From NCBI GenBank assembly GCA_022661535.1, contig JAKULF010000009.1, forward strand, positions 1,674,001 through 1,738,000: a DNA stretch of 64,000 bases. Direction: 5' to 3'. The position numbers and the translations under genes are program-made. The notes below the pieces were generated by a model. It had not been told where the DNA came from. It saw only the letters and a list, made by a program, of their open reading frames with translations, and did no database searches. Source of the stretch: Eutypa lata (lineage: Eukaryota; Ascomycota; Sordariomycetes; Xylariales; Diatrypaceae). Below, piece by piece: positions 10,746-20,358 of this stretch (its first letter is position 1; each line of letters starts with the position of its first letter).

Positions 10746-12384
10746 AGAAGCAATACGGAGGGGGGATAATTAGGGGCGCATTCTTCTTGTCGTTGTATTG
10801 GTTAGAACTGAGTTCGTTATAAGTGGAAGGTCGTGGTTAGATTACATAACATGCTAATGGCCTCGAAAATAATTGAAATTCGAGTAATATATATTTGCAT
10901 AGTAACAATCCATAATTATTCCATATTTAATGTGATAATGATGTTTACAATACCACGATAATACATTTATTTCATTGATTATAACCAGACTAGTCAGCAG
11001 GTGGGATGCAGCTGACAGCTGCCTATAGCGACAGTATTAAAAGGGGGAATCATATAGGCATCAACCTGGACGCTTAAAGCTGACAGCCGGGCTAGTGTAG
11101 ATGTTTCTAGATAATATTATACTCATCATCTCTCTTAAGGTATACGAGCGCATCTGATTATTATTGCATTCTGACAAGAGTATATAGACACTATGTAAGG
11201 AATAGGGATATATTGGAGAGATAAATTATTATGTAAACGGATAGCGACCGACTATATCAATCTGCGGGAGGGAACGTGACTTAAACATAATTCCACATAG
11301 CTACATATGTACTACCTAAAGGTATTTGTTGAATTAAGGGGTCAAAGCTATGAGTGGTGGATGTATCAGTACAAGCCAACATGGCTGATTGTGTATATAA
11401 GCAGACGTTCCTCCCACCTCTATAGTAGCTGTCACCTTAGTCAATTAAGCTCATTATCCTGTCTTTCAGCAGTATTTACCACATAGAAGACAGTGGATGG
11501 CAGTTAAAGAATTTGTACCCCTTGGGTAGCTGCTTCATTATTGATTGTCGATTTGATGCTTTGTTCCATAGGACCGTCACGTAGCCTAGTTTCAAGGCCG
11601 CCTTGGACCTTTATGCAGTCGGAGCTAAGAAGAGGCTTGAGTCAGCAGTCGTTGAAATATAACTAGCGCAGAAGTGAATGGTCCCGTGGACTCCAAATAT
11701 ATTCCTTAACTATAGTTGCTTGTATTTAGGTATGAAGATGTGGTCGGGCTTATTTTCAAGCTCAGAAGTAGCAAGTTTAAAGGGGGAGAAGAGCAATGCC
11801 TATCTGTTCACGTGCATGAAAGCGCGGAAATGTACAAATATTATGACAGTGCCTCTTCTAGAACTAGTCCAGCAGTGGCTAAAACATACCTATAGTTCAT
11901 TTGAATGAAGATTTGAATATAATCTACCTAAGTGAGATGAATAGCGGTTAGCTCGCTGGCATGTTCCAGCGGTTCCTGGTGCAGCTGGTGTTCTATTTTT
12001 AGGTTAATCATGATGATCCTGGTGCAGACCTATGATCTTGCTTCCTTCCGAAAATATAATGAAACATCTGAATGTCGCCTGTACATGATATTAGTGTTAT
12101 ATTATGAAATGAGTTCTTCCTTCCATCGTTATAGAGTATACCTAATATATTAGGCAGGGGCAACTTTCAAAGTGGCAGGCGTAGTTGTGTGCTGACTTCC
12201 ATGACATTACACATACCACCCATTAGAACATCGTTTCTCTTAGAACTATGATCGCACTTATTTCCCTTTCACCATTATCAACACAAAATCTTCGTAAAAT
12301 CCATGCATTATTTGTGATAATACATTCAATCCAGTTGCTCTATTATTCATCAGATTAACTCCAACATATCATTCGCCTATCACA
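10746..12384. other. Long gene-poor stretch
   Basis: 1.6 kb with no supported gene. A TATATAAG at 11394 followed by a pyrimidine-rich tract and a small frame at 11678-11908 could mark a minor transcript, but that frame shows no family likeness and no splice context. Short AT-rich pieces near 10860-10960 may be old TIR-element debris. Confidence 0.4.
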
Positions 12385-12744
12385 ATGGGAGATAGGGAAG
12401 AAGGAAGCAGTAGTCCAGTCAAGCGACGCAAGACAGACCGCCCAATGTCTGGCAGCACTTTCGCCGAGGAAGAAGTTGCAAGTGGTGGTGCTGCTGCTGC
12501 TGCTGCTCCTGTGGTTGAAACCTCCCAACAGGGCACCAATGAACCAGCCGCCCCCCAAAACAGCGAGAATCAACCAGAGCAACAACAAGAGGGGCGTGAT
12601 CCATCCCCGCAGGTCAGCGACAGTGGCAACAGTGAGATGGCCAGCGAACAAGCCCGAGGCCGGGGCAACCCGCCCAATTCACCCGACACCCCTCACGTCC
12701 TTTCCGACGAAGACTTAGATGCGGACGACGGAGACGGAGACTAG
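12385..12744 (+). CDS. Low-complexity Ala/Gln/Pro/Asp-rich protein
   Basis: A 119-residue frame beginning MGDREEGSSSPVKRRKTDRP, which contains a basic VKRRK patch like a nuclear localisation signal. An alanine run, a Gln/Pro/Asn-rich middle and an acidic tail (DEDLDADDGDGD) follow. It is probably disordered and possibly nuclear. The reading frame ends at TAG (12742-12744), yet the same frame continues open for 25 more Ser/Pro/Asp-rich codons to a TAA at 12820-12822, with no change of style. The TAG therefore looks like a recent nonsense mutation or a read-through stop. No homolog is recognised. Confidence 0.5.
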   Translation: MGDREEGSSSPVKRRKTDRPMSGSTFAEEEVASGGAAAAAAPVVETSQQGTNEPAAPQNSENQPEQQQEGRDPSPQVSDSGNSEMASEQARGRGNPPNSPDTPHVLSDEDLDADDGDGD

Positions 12745-12822
12745 GACTCCAGTGACCCGTCGAGCGGGTCCTCTCCCGCTGATTCTCCCAGCCCCCCTGG
12801 TCCTGTCAACCCTGAGTCTTAA

Positions 12823-13413
12823 GGCTTGGTAGATATGGACGGAAATTGTCGGATATGACTCCAGATGGTGCTGAGGTGGACGTGGGAATGTCTTTGAGGA
12901 ATGGGCGGATGTGATAGTGGTAGAGACATGGTTTGAGCTTCGTTCCTTGCGCTGGCCGCCAAGTCTGGAGGCTCGTCGCGTGAATTATGATAGGGTAGGA
13001 AACCATGTTTGAAATGGAAAAGGGGTTCATTCTTTTATAATACAGTTTTCCTTGATGCTACTGTTTTGGGTTGTGGAGAACCTTTCTAGGAGTATGCCTG
13101 TCTGCACTTATCACGGAACACCATGTTATACTGGAATAAATCAACCGTTTGATAACATTTGAGAACTATTTCGCTACAGCCAGCTGTGATACGCATCGAC
13201 GCCTTCCACCCCAGAATGCAGCTATCTCCAATGTCCAGGCGCCTTGTTAACCATCCCCACCGTAGACTCCGTACTCGCATTCCTTATACAGTACATTATG
13301 TATGCCCCTATTTCCATACCCAATATTGTTGCTGCCGACCACTCTAGACTAGTAGATGATATTTAGCAGGCAATGTTCTGTCCCATTTTGTCGAACTACT
13401 CTTTGAACTCATC
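12823..13413. other. Intergenic, nothing recognised
   Basis: About 590 bp between two tail-to-tail low-complexity genes, with no structure that I can name. Confidence 0.4.
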
Positions 13414-14613
13414 TTAATAATCCGATAGATCATCAAAGTCATCAACCACTGATGAATCCTCCCCCTCTTTCCAGTCCGCGTTACCCCACTGTGGTCCCTC
13501 AGGAGCCAATGCCGGTGGCGCTCCCGGGATCGGCTGGTTGGGAGGGAACGCAGGTGCAGGTGCAGGTGCAGGTGCAGGTGCAGGAGTCGCGAGGCCCGTT
13601 GGATTACGGCCGAGCTCAGGTGGGGGTCCCAGAGATGGTGTGACGCGCCGGAACCCTGGGTTTTCATCTAGGCCTCTCGGAGGGATTGGTGCGAGGCTGG
13701 GGTGGGCCATTGCCATCGTGGCCGTGGGAGGATCGTCTGGTCTGCTGAAGATGTTCCTTTGGAACACCGGCGGGAACGTCGGTCTGATTATCTCCTGTCG
13801 TTTTGCCTTTTCTGCGGTATATCTAACTGGTGAGTATGTGACTGTTCCTGGCACCTTTCTTGTTTGTTGGGCAGGCTGACCAGGGCTGTGAGCTGGCTGT
13901 CTTGTGTTTCGGAGGGGCATTCCTCCAGGATGCGCCGGTTGTGCAGGATACGCCGGTTGTGCTGTAGTATGCGCCGGTTGTGCTGGAGGTTGGGCCGGTT
14001 GTGCTGGAGGTTGGGCCGGTTGTGCTGGAGGTTGGGAGGGCATTCCTCCAGGATATTCGGGCTGCCCGACAGGTTGGTTAGTGTAGACAGGTCTAAATCC
14101 CGCCAGGGAAATGTCCCGTCCAGAAATCGTGTAAATGTATTGGTCGAGGTCGTTCGGCGCCGCCACTGCCTGCACCTGTCTCCGCTGGCCGGGCTGTCTC
14201 AATAGCCCCTCTAAACCGAGATCGGCCAACGCCTTCTCGAAGGCAGTCCTTAATTTCAGATCCTGGTCATCAACCGAGTTTCCGGGACCATCCCCCGGGA
14301 GCCGATCCAGATGTCCCTTGAATCTCACGTATAAGTTCCCGCTTTGTAGCTCGGCAGCGGTAACCTGGTGCGTATGTCCATGTTGTCCCGGCTGGTCGGG
14401 TCTGGGGCAGTTGGCACATCCAGAGAACCCGCAATTTGCTGCTCCCGCTGCGCTGACCACAGGTCCTATATCCACGCTATCGCACAAGACGGCCCCGTCT
14501 CCCCAAATGTTGTTCATGTCTTGACGAGGGTAGTCCGCTGACGCATTCGGACATCGACATAGCTGCCATGCGTCTCGGCCGCAAGCGTATTCTATATCGA
14601 GATATCGGCACAT
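13414..14613 (-). CDS. Cys-containing N-terminus with Pro/Gln repeat region, unknown protein
   Basis: Single exon, 399 residues, ATG at 14613. The first 75 residues hold nine cysteines (CRYLDIEYACG, LCRCPNA, LCDS, NCGFSGCANCPRP) and a nearby His-rich GQHGHTHQ, so metal binding is possible. Residues about 85-170 look globular (LRTAFEKALADLGLEGLL). From about 185 the protein is Pro/Gln/Ala-rich, with tandem PAQPAQP units encoded by a 21-bp DNA repeat (about 13970-14035 on the + strand) and a PAPAPAPAPA run encoded by a hexamer repeat (13551-13585). The C-terminus is acidic (DDFDDLSDY). No signal peptide. Family not recognised; the repeats will vary in length between strains. Confidence 0.6.
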   Translation of the reverse strand: MCRYLDIEYACGRDAWQLCRCPNASADYPRQDMNNIWGDGAVLCDSVDIGPVVSAAGAANCGFSGCANCPRPDQPGQHGHTHQVTAAELQSGNLYVRFKGHLDRLPGDGPGNSVDDQDLKLRTAFEKALADLGLEGLLRQPGQRRQVQAVAAPNDLDQYIYTISGRDISLAGFRPVYTNQPVGQPEYPGGMPSQPPAQPAQPPAQPAQPPAQPAHTTAQPAYPAQPAHPGGMPLRNTRQPAHSPGQPAQQTRKVPGTVTYSPVRYTAEKAKRQEIIRPTFPPVFQRNIFSRPDDPPTATMAMAHPSLAPIPPRGLDENPGFRRVTPSLGPPPELGRNPTGLATPAPAPAPAPAPAFPPNQPIPGAPPALAPEGPQWGNADWKEGEDSSVVDDFDDLSDY

Positions 14614-15690
14614 TTTAGTTGTTTTAGGAGATGCCTTGATTAACTGTGGTGTTTGAACTATCTGTAACTTTTAAGATATTATTGCAAGCATGGAGGGAAC
14701 GGTCCTGGACTCGACCATTTATACTAGGGCCACGAAGTTTTTGGAATAGCAAACAGATTACGTGTTGACTCATAGGGTTGGAATTCGCAATGTGATACAA
14801 CACCATTATTATCAAAGGCATGTTTAAGACAAACTCCATGGTTTGGACAATACTTTATTCAACTGAAGCTACTGCATGACCCACTGGTGTCAACGATATA
14901 TAAGCGCGATGAACAATGGAATTGAGATTTTGACGAATGGCACGGTGAATCATAATCATATCCATATTCTTAAGGCTATAGGTATGTAATGATTTGCAAT
15001 CGATGTCAAGAAAAAAATGGGATTTTCGCTTCGCTATCGACAAAGGTGATGTCGGTATGATATAAATGTGTGTAAATTACCCTTTCAAGATTGTAAAATG
15101 GCGTCTTCCATTCCTTCATGGGACGGAAATTTGGGTTTCACTTAACCGTACCTTTGACCGACCGTTTGCTCACATTCCAGCTTCGCCTATTCTGACAAAT
15201 ATGATAACTTACGAACAATCTAATATTTATTAGATTGGAATGACTAGCACCATCTATATATCGGAGTATAATACGTAGTGTTAATATGTGGGGTTTCGCG
15301 TAGAACTTTTGCAATATCCTTCATCATACTTATAACTAGCTCTATATGTAGCTTACTAGTTGATAGTCAGAAAGGGTAACCGATCATTGGGACATATATC
15401 AAGGCAGAATATGAGTATAGGGTCGTTATAGATACCTGCATTAAACACCGTAAATTCATGAGTCTAACATAAGACAGCGACTAACATCCCGATAAACCGT
15501 TTATCCGGTGTAGAAACCTTCGTTGTGTATATTACACTGACTGTATTTGGGAGAGAATGATATTCGATTGTTCTTGCTGATAGCTGTGTCATTCAGGATA
15601 TCAAATTAGCCAAAGTGATCAAATTTGGATAACAAGGTTGCAATGAGTAATAACAAAAGTTTATTCAGATAGATGTATCCATATACTCCC
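14614..15690. other. Intergenic, nothing recognised
   Basis: About 1.1 kb, AT-rich, without a supported gene or repeat. Confidence 0.45.
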
Positions 15691-16644
15691 CTACGAAACC
15701 CCCCATAACACGTGGGCATTGTTCCTAAAGAGTCGCTCCCTCATCTTCTGATCTCCATTCGTTAAGTCAAGTAAGTGATTTACCCAAGGCTTGATGTTAA
15801 GTCCATCGAATCTTGTATGCGGCCAGTCTGAACCAAACACGACTTGAGTAGGAGCTTCCTTGAATAGCTCAAGAGTCAAAGGGTCGACGTCATCATATGT
15901 ATTGGATGCACCAAGATGAGTGAGGCGATAAGCACCCGAGATCTTGACCCACGTGTTACCTCCTTTCAGCAAGCGGACTAGGGCGCCAAAGCCATCGATT
16001 TTGTAAGGGTCGACATCCATGTAGGACTTTGAGCATGAGGACCAGGATGGCTCAGGAAGAATCGGATCGCCGTAGTGATCGAAAACAACTTTTACTCCTA
16101 AAGAAGGCAGGAAACCCTCCAGGGAACGGATCGTCTCCATCTTTGTGTATAGCTGAAGAACCCAGCCAAAGGGCCGGATGAGGTCGACATACTCCTTGAT
16201 CTGACCCTGGAGTTCTCCAATCTCGATGTCGTCGTTATAAGTGACAAGGTTAACGCGCACACCACGGACGCCTAGGTTATTCCACTCTTCCAACTGGGCT
16301 GTGGTGATGTTTTTGGGATCAAACAAGACAATACCGCGAGCACGATCAGGCCCATAGGCTCGGAGCGAATCTAGCATCAGCGTATTATCGTATCCATGGG
16401 TGGCTGTCTGGATAAATACGACGTGGTCGCACCCGATACTGTTCTCGAATATAGCGTTATCCCACACGGTATAGGTCCCCGGTGTATAAGGAATCTTAGG
16501 GTCGGGGGGATAACGGCCCGGATCCATGACGTGAAGGTGTGAGTCCCAGGAGCCCGGAGGCATACGATAGTCGTTATTGCATGAGGTGTTGACCTCTCGA
16601 TTCGACGAAAAGAAGGGCTCGTCGTGTGATGAGTGAGATGTCAT
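15691..16644 (-). CDS. Amidohydrolase family 2 protein (LigI / PDC hydrolase-like)
   Basis: Single exon, 317 residues. The metal-binding motif of the amidohydrolase TIM barrel is at residues 33-41 (WDSHLHVMD), followed by QTATHGYDN, VRGVRVNL, VVFDHYGDP near 187-195, WVKISGAYRL and FGSDWPHT near 275-282, the conserved aspartate of the last strand. This order is that of the LigI group, whose founding member hydrolyses 2-pyrone-4,6-dicarboxylate in bacterial protocatechuate 4,5-cleavage. Fungal relatives probably open other lactones. It is cytosolic (no signal peptide). It sits beside a Dal5-type organic-anion permease, a Zn2Cys6 regulator and an SDR, which fits a small catabolic cluster. Confidence 0.85.
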   Translation of the reverse strand: MTSHSSHDEPFFSSNREVNTSCNNDYRMPPGSWDSHLHVMDPGRYPPDPKIPYTPGTYTVWDNAIFENSIGCDHVVFIQTATHGYDNTLMLDSLRAYGPDRARGIVLFDPKNITTAQLEEWNNLGVRGVRVNLVTYNDDIEIGELQGQIKEYVDLIRPFGWVLQLYTKMETIRSLEGFLPSLGVKVVFDHYGDPILPEPSWSSCSKSYMDVDPYKIDGFGALVRLLKGGNTWVKISGAYRLTHLGASNTYDDVDPLTLELFKEAPTQVVFGSDWPHTRFDGLNIKPWVNHLLDLTNGDQKMRERLFRNNAHVLWGVS

Positions 16645-17168
16645 GCTGGTGTACTTTGTGCTCCAAGTTCCAGGGGGGGATCCTGAAGAATGCTGGTCAG
16701 CAAAATGGACGCACTACAAATCAACATCATCACCATACTTATATATTTCAACTTTGGCCTGTTCCAACCGTTTCAGTAAAAATAAATAATGACGATCATT
16801 ATTTATTTTACAGTATTATCATGCTTAACCGCAGTATCTCCTATTTTCTATATCACTTTGCTTCCTACAAGATACTACCCTCTCCACATACCCCGCAATG
16901 TCAAGCTACTATTTACTCATACTACGCACCCTTTCTTTATCCCTGCCGCGTGGTATATCCCCGCGGAGTTCTACCGAGAAATGGCACGCTGAGAGTCACT
17001 TGTAATATTGAATTTGAATAATATGAGTTCAGAAACGAAATAATCAGTAAGTATCATATATAGAATGGACTAATATTCTGATTATTCAAATCACCGTTCC
17101 TAAATTATGCAGAACAAGCCATTAGCCATGATGGTTATTCGCTAGGATTCCCGTCTCATCCAGGCAGG
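16645..17168. other. Intergenic between amidohydrolase and permease
   Basis: About 520 bp, promoter of the amidohydrolase and 3' flank of the permease. A leaderless pyrimidine-rich reading frame here is not supported. Confidence 0.4.
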
Positions 17169-19651
17169 TTACAAAACATAGCGAAAGTCCTTATTCTCGA
17201 ATTCAGTATGATCCCTCATACCGGCCTCGTTGCTAGCCTCCTTATTAGGAAGTCCATATTTCTTGTCGCGCTGTCGGTTAACTAAGAACATGTATACTGA
17301 ATACCACAATGTTAGCTTCATAATTAGCCATGTTTCCGAGAGATTGTAGACTTACCCAGGAGCGAGATATGACAGACAAACTTGATCCCGTAGCCGACTA
17401 GAAGACCGATGCTTGCGCCCTTATATTCAGGGGCTTGTGACTGCTTCACCACGAAAGGACCGGCAAAGTTGCCCCAGCAGTACGCCGAGCTAGATATGGC
17501 AAAATATTAGCATCCACAGTAGACTTATAACTATTCGGGGAAATCTTACAAGACAAGACCACTGGCAAGGGAGCGCTTGGTATAGCCAGCCATGTTCGAT
17601 GAGATAGTTGTCAACGCAACAGTGAACCCCACAGACTGGGCATTCACCAGCCAGAAGCATGCCAGTCTACCCCAAGTATTAGAACGAGGAAGGAAGGCCA
17701 TAAGGGCTGCAGCAGTTGTGCAGAGCAAGTTGGCAACAGATGCTGTGATCAGACGTGCTAATTGTTTGGTTAGTAAGCTAACGAAGATATGGGCCGATCG
17801 ACGACTCAAGCTGACTTACAGTTCGCAACATTCAAAATTACAATGCCACTTATTAAAAGTGCCACGATCTGTACAGCATCGCCCACTGACTTCAGTTGAG
17901 TCGTCGTGGTTGTGTCAAAGCCCATGTCCCGGATGATAATGGTGGAGAAAGAATTGACGACACCGTTAGGAATAGCACTGTTTCGCGTTAGCCCATAGGT
18001 TAGTTAAGATATTATGAGAAATTATGGCCATATCTGCGTATCACGTACGCTGCAAAAACAGATATGAAGATCAAGATCGACTTGGGGTCGGTAATTCCTC
18101 TAAGTGCTTGGGATTTATTGAAGGCCTTTGTTTTAATGCCTGTCTCGTTACTGGCAACCCGCTGCACTGCGATGAGTCGCTCGCGGTGGGTAAAGAAGGG
18201 AGCGCTGGAAGGCGAATCGGGTAGACAGAACCAGATGACGAAAGCCCACAGGCAGGTAGCACCACCTAGCTGGAACGGCGTTAGTGAGAGGGCATTGGGA
18301 TTTCCGGGTCTTTGATTTACGGAAACCTTGGGGAAACCTACAACAAAGAAAATAAACTCCCAACGCTCAGGGGTCATATCTTCGGGCAGGGTTGAGACGC
18401 CCATGGAGATATACGAGCCAATCTAGCAGCAGAATGAAAGTAAGCATGTATACACTAGGTTCAGATTTTGATGACCATTAGGGGATGACTCACTATACCG
18501 CCCCAACCTAGAGAAGAGCTTTTACAGACAAGGTGAGTAAGTCTTCCTATATGGCCGCTAATGTAGATAGCCCATTACTTACTACCAAATACACTGCCTC
18601 AACGGGATCTCTCTCTTCTGGTACCAGAAACCGGTCATAAGTGTCAAGCCACTGTCACAGGAGTTAGCATATACCCCTTTTATGATAAATATTATATGAG
18701 TATTAGGTGCGTACGGTGTAACAGCTGCTTCGAATATACCCATGAAGACTATAGATCGCAGTGATTAGGATGGGGGAACGAAGAGACTAGATATTGAGAC
18801 AGAGTTGTTTTGCAGGGGGCTTACATCGAACAGCCACTAAGAAGGGTCAGTTTCAACGCATGATTAGACGCTCATGTAAGTCTCGGGTTCTCTACTTACA
18901 GGCACTTGAATAGGTACGAGCTTGGGTCATGATCAGTACTGTGATACCCCACAGCAGCACGCTAACGGCCATAACCTTCTGCGCAGGATACCGACCGATC
19001 AACCAGCCGCAAGGGTACTGCCCAAAGAAATAACCGGCGTATACCACTGAAGGACGCAGTAAGTCATAAGTATAGTGGTATGGAATGCACTAAGCGGTAT
19101 TGAATACACTAAGAAGGGTGGGCAATGCCTTTCAGAGTGGAGCAGGGAGCGGATCATAGACATACTCGCAGATAGATAGTTGAACTGGTTGCCTTTAAGT
19201 CCCAGAGCCTCTTGGTAACCAAAGAGATTGGCATAGTTCAAGGACGTTTTGTCCATGAACTGTAAGGCTTGGGTGATTAAGAAGATGGGAAGTACAATGA
19301 GGTCTATCTTCCATCGTATCTTCTTCGCCTAAAAAGGTAGGTTATCTAAGTTAGAATGGCCTAATATCACCAGGATGAATTCTGGAACCGGGAGCACGTA
19401 CTTCTTTATCAGAGAATGTCAGACCACGCGCTTCGAGGTATTGGTTGTAGCCAACGGCATTTTCCTATTAAGACCAATATCACCCAAGGTTAGCAAACCG
19501 ATCGATCCTCCAGGGCTTACTCGTGAACTTAAATATAAGTCGAGGTGGGCATTAAACTTGCTTGATAGAGAGCCTCTATTTCTTTCGTTACTTCCCTGTT
19601 GAGGGTCGCATCGTCGTTTAGGCCGGGAGGTTCTGTGCGGATATCTCCCAT
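17169..19651 (-). CDS. MFS permease, Dal5 / anion:cation symporter family
   Basis: Fourteen exons give exactly 510 residues: 19651-19562, 19464-19402, 19328-19166, 19046-18900, 18836-18825, 18748-18715, 18651-18583, 18518-18494, 18422-18342, 18269-18049, 17977-17820, 17757-17550, 17489-17356 and 17296-17169. Every join keeps phase and restores family sequence, for example QFMDKTSLNYANLFGYQ, the Dal5 signature, then GYFFGQYPCGWLIGRYPAQK, ALAVRFFMGIFEAAVTPGLT, WYSSLGWGGIIGSYIS and SAYCWGNFAGPFV. About twelve membrane helices are expected at the plasma membrane. Family members import allantoate, nicotinate, pantothenate and related organic anions. Exon 5 is only 12 bp and exon 8 only 25 bp. The first intron begins GCAAGT, a GC-AG intron. 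The gene shares a 707-bp promoter with the Zn2Cys6 regulator and likely feeds the amidohydrolase/SDR pathway. Confidence 0.9.
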
Positions 19652-20358
19652 ACTTGTTCCGAAGGCTTTGCGAATGAGTGATCAGGCTAAATTTTCGAAT
19701 TGCTTCGTTAAATTGACCGTCTAATTAGGGGAAGACTTCAACGTCTGATAACGAAAATCCAAGAAAGAGGTAAGTCCCAGGCTATAGCACGGTTATAAAT
19801 AAGTCTAGGCACCGAACCCTGGCCTCCACTCGACTAAAGAGAAATATATGTAGCTCCACAGATTGAACAAGGTTCTCTGGGGTAAGGTCATAGATTCAAG
19901 GTTAGTAATTGACGATTTTCGATATTATAAGGGTTCGGTTCACATGAAGTATAGTAGTATCCGTCGTCATTAGTGCATCTCGAATTCCCCAGATCCCCTC
20001 ATGCCCCTTGTCCTTGTCGTATCCGCTCCACTTCCCCGGTCTCGGTTATTCTCCCCGGCCACTTTCCGAGTCTACAGGGGAGCCTTGTATTGAATAACGT
20101 CCAGGTTCTCCGCATGATCAATTCTTGTTTCTTGGTTTGACAAGATGTGGAAGCTGATTTTCGTCTCTGCAGGCCTAAATCCCGGTCTCAACCCCAAAAG
20201 GGACTATATGCATATGCAGAATGTGGTTGAACCCTAGAACTATAGTAATGAGACTAGACCGAACCGAGTATACTCCTGCTGAAGCCTTCCAATGAACAAA
20301 TCCCTTCCTTAACAACCCATCCACCAATTTCTAGTATCACCGGATCGTGGTGATAGTA
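19652..20358. promoter_or_regulatory. Divergent promoter with CGG triplet cluster
   Basis: A shared region between the permease and the Zn2Cys6 regulator. CCG at 20023 and CGG at 20037, 20043 and 20056 form a cluster of half-sites of the type bound by Zn2Cys6 dimers (CCG-N11-CGG, then CGG-N3-CGG). Binding by the neighbouring regulator is an inference. Confidence 0.35.

Noticed and set aside
11678..11908. 76-codon + strand frame after a TATA-like box
   Set aside because: No splice context, homology or coding bias; left as intergenic.
13970..14035. Regular 21-bp repeats resembling a short array
   Set aside because: They have no spacers, lie in frame in a coding region and encode Pro/Ala/Gln repeats, so this is not a CRISPR array.
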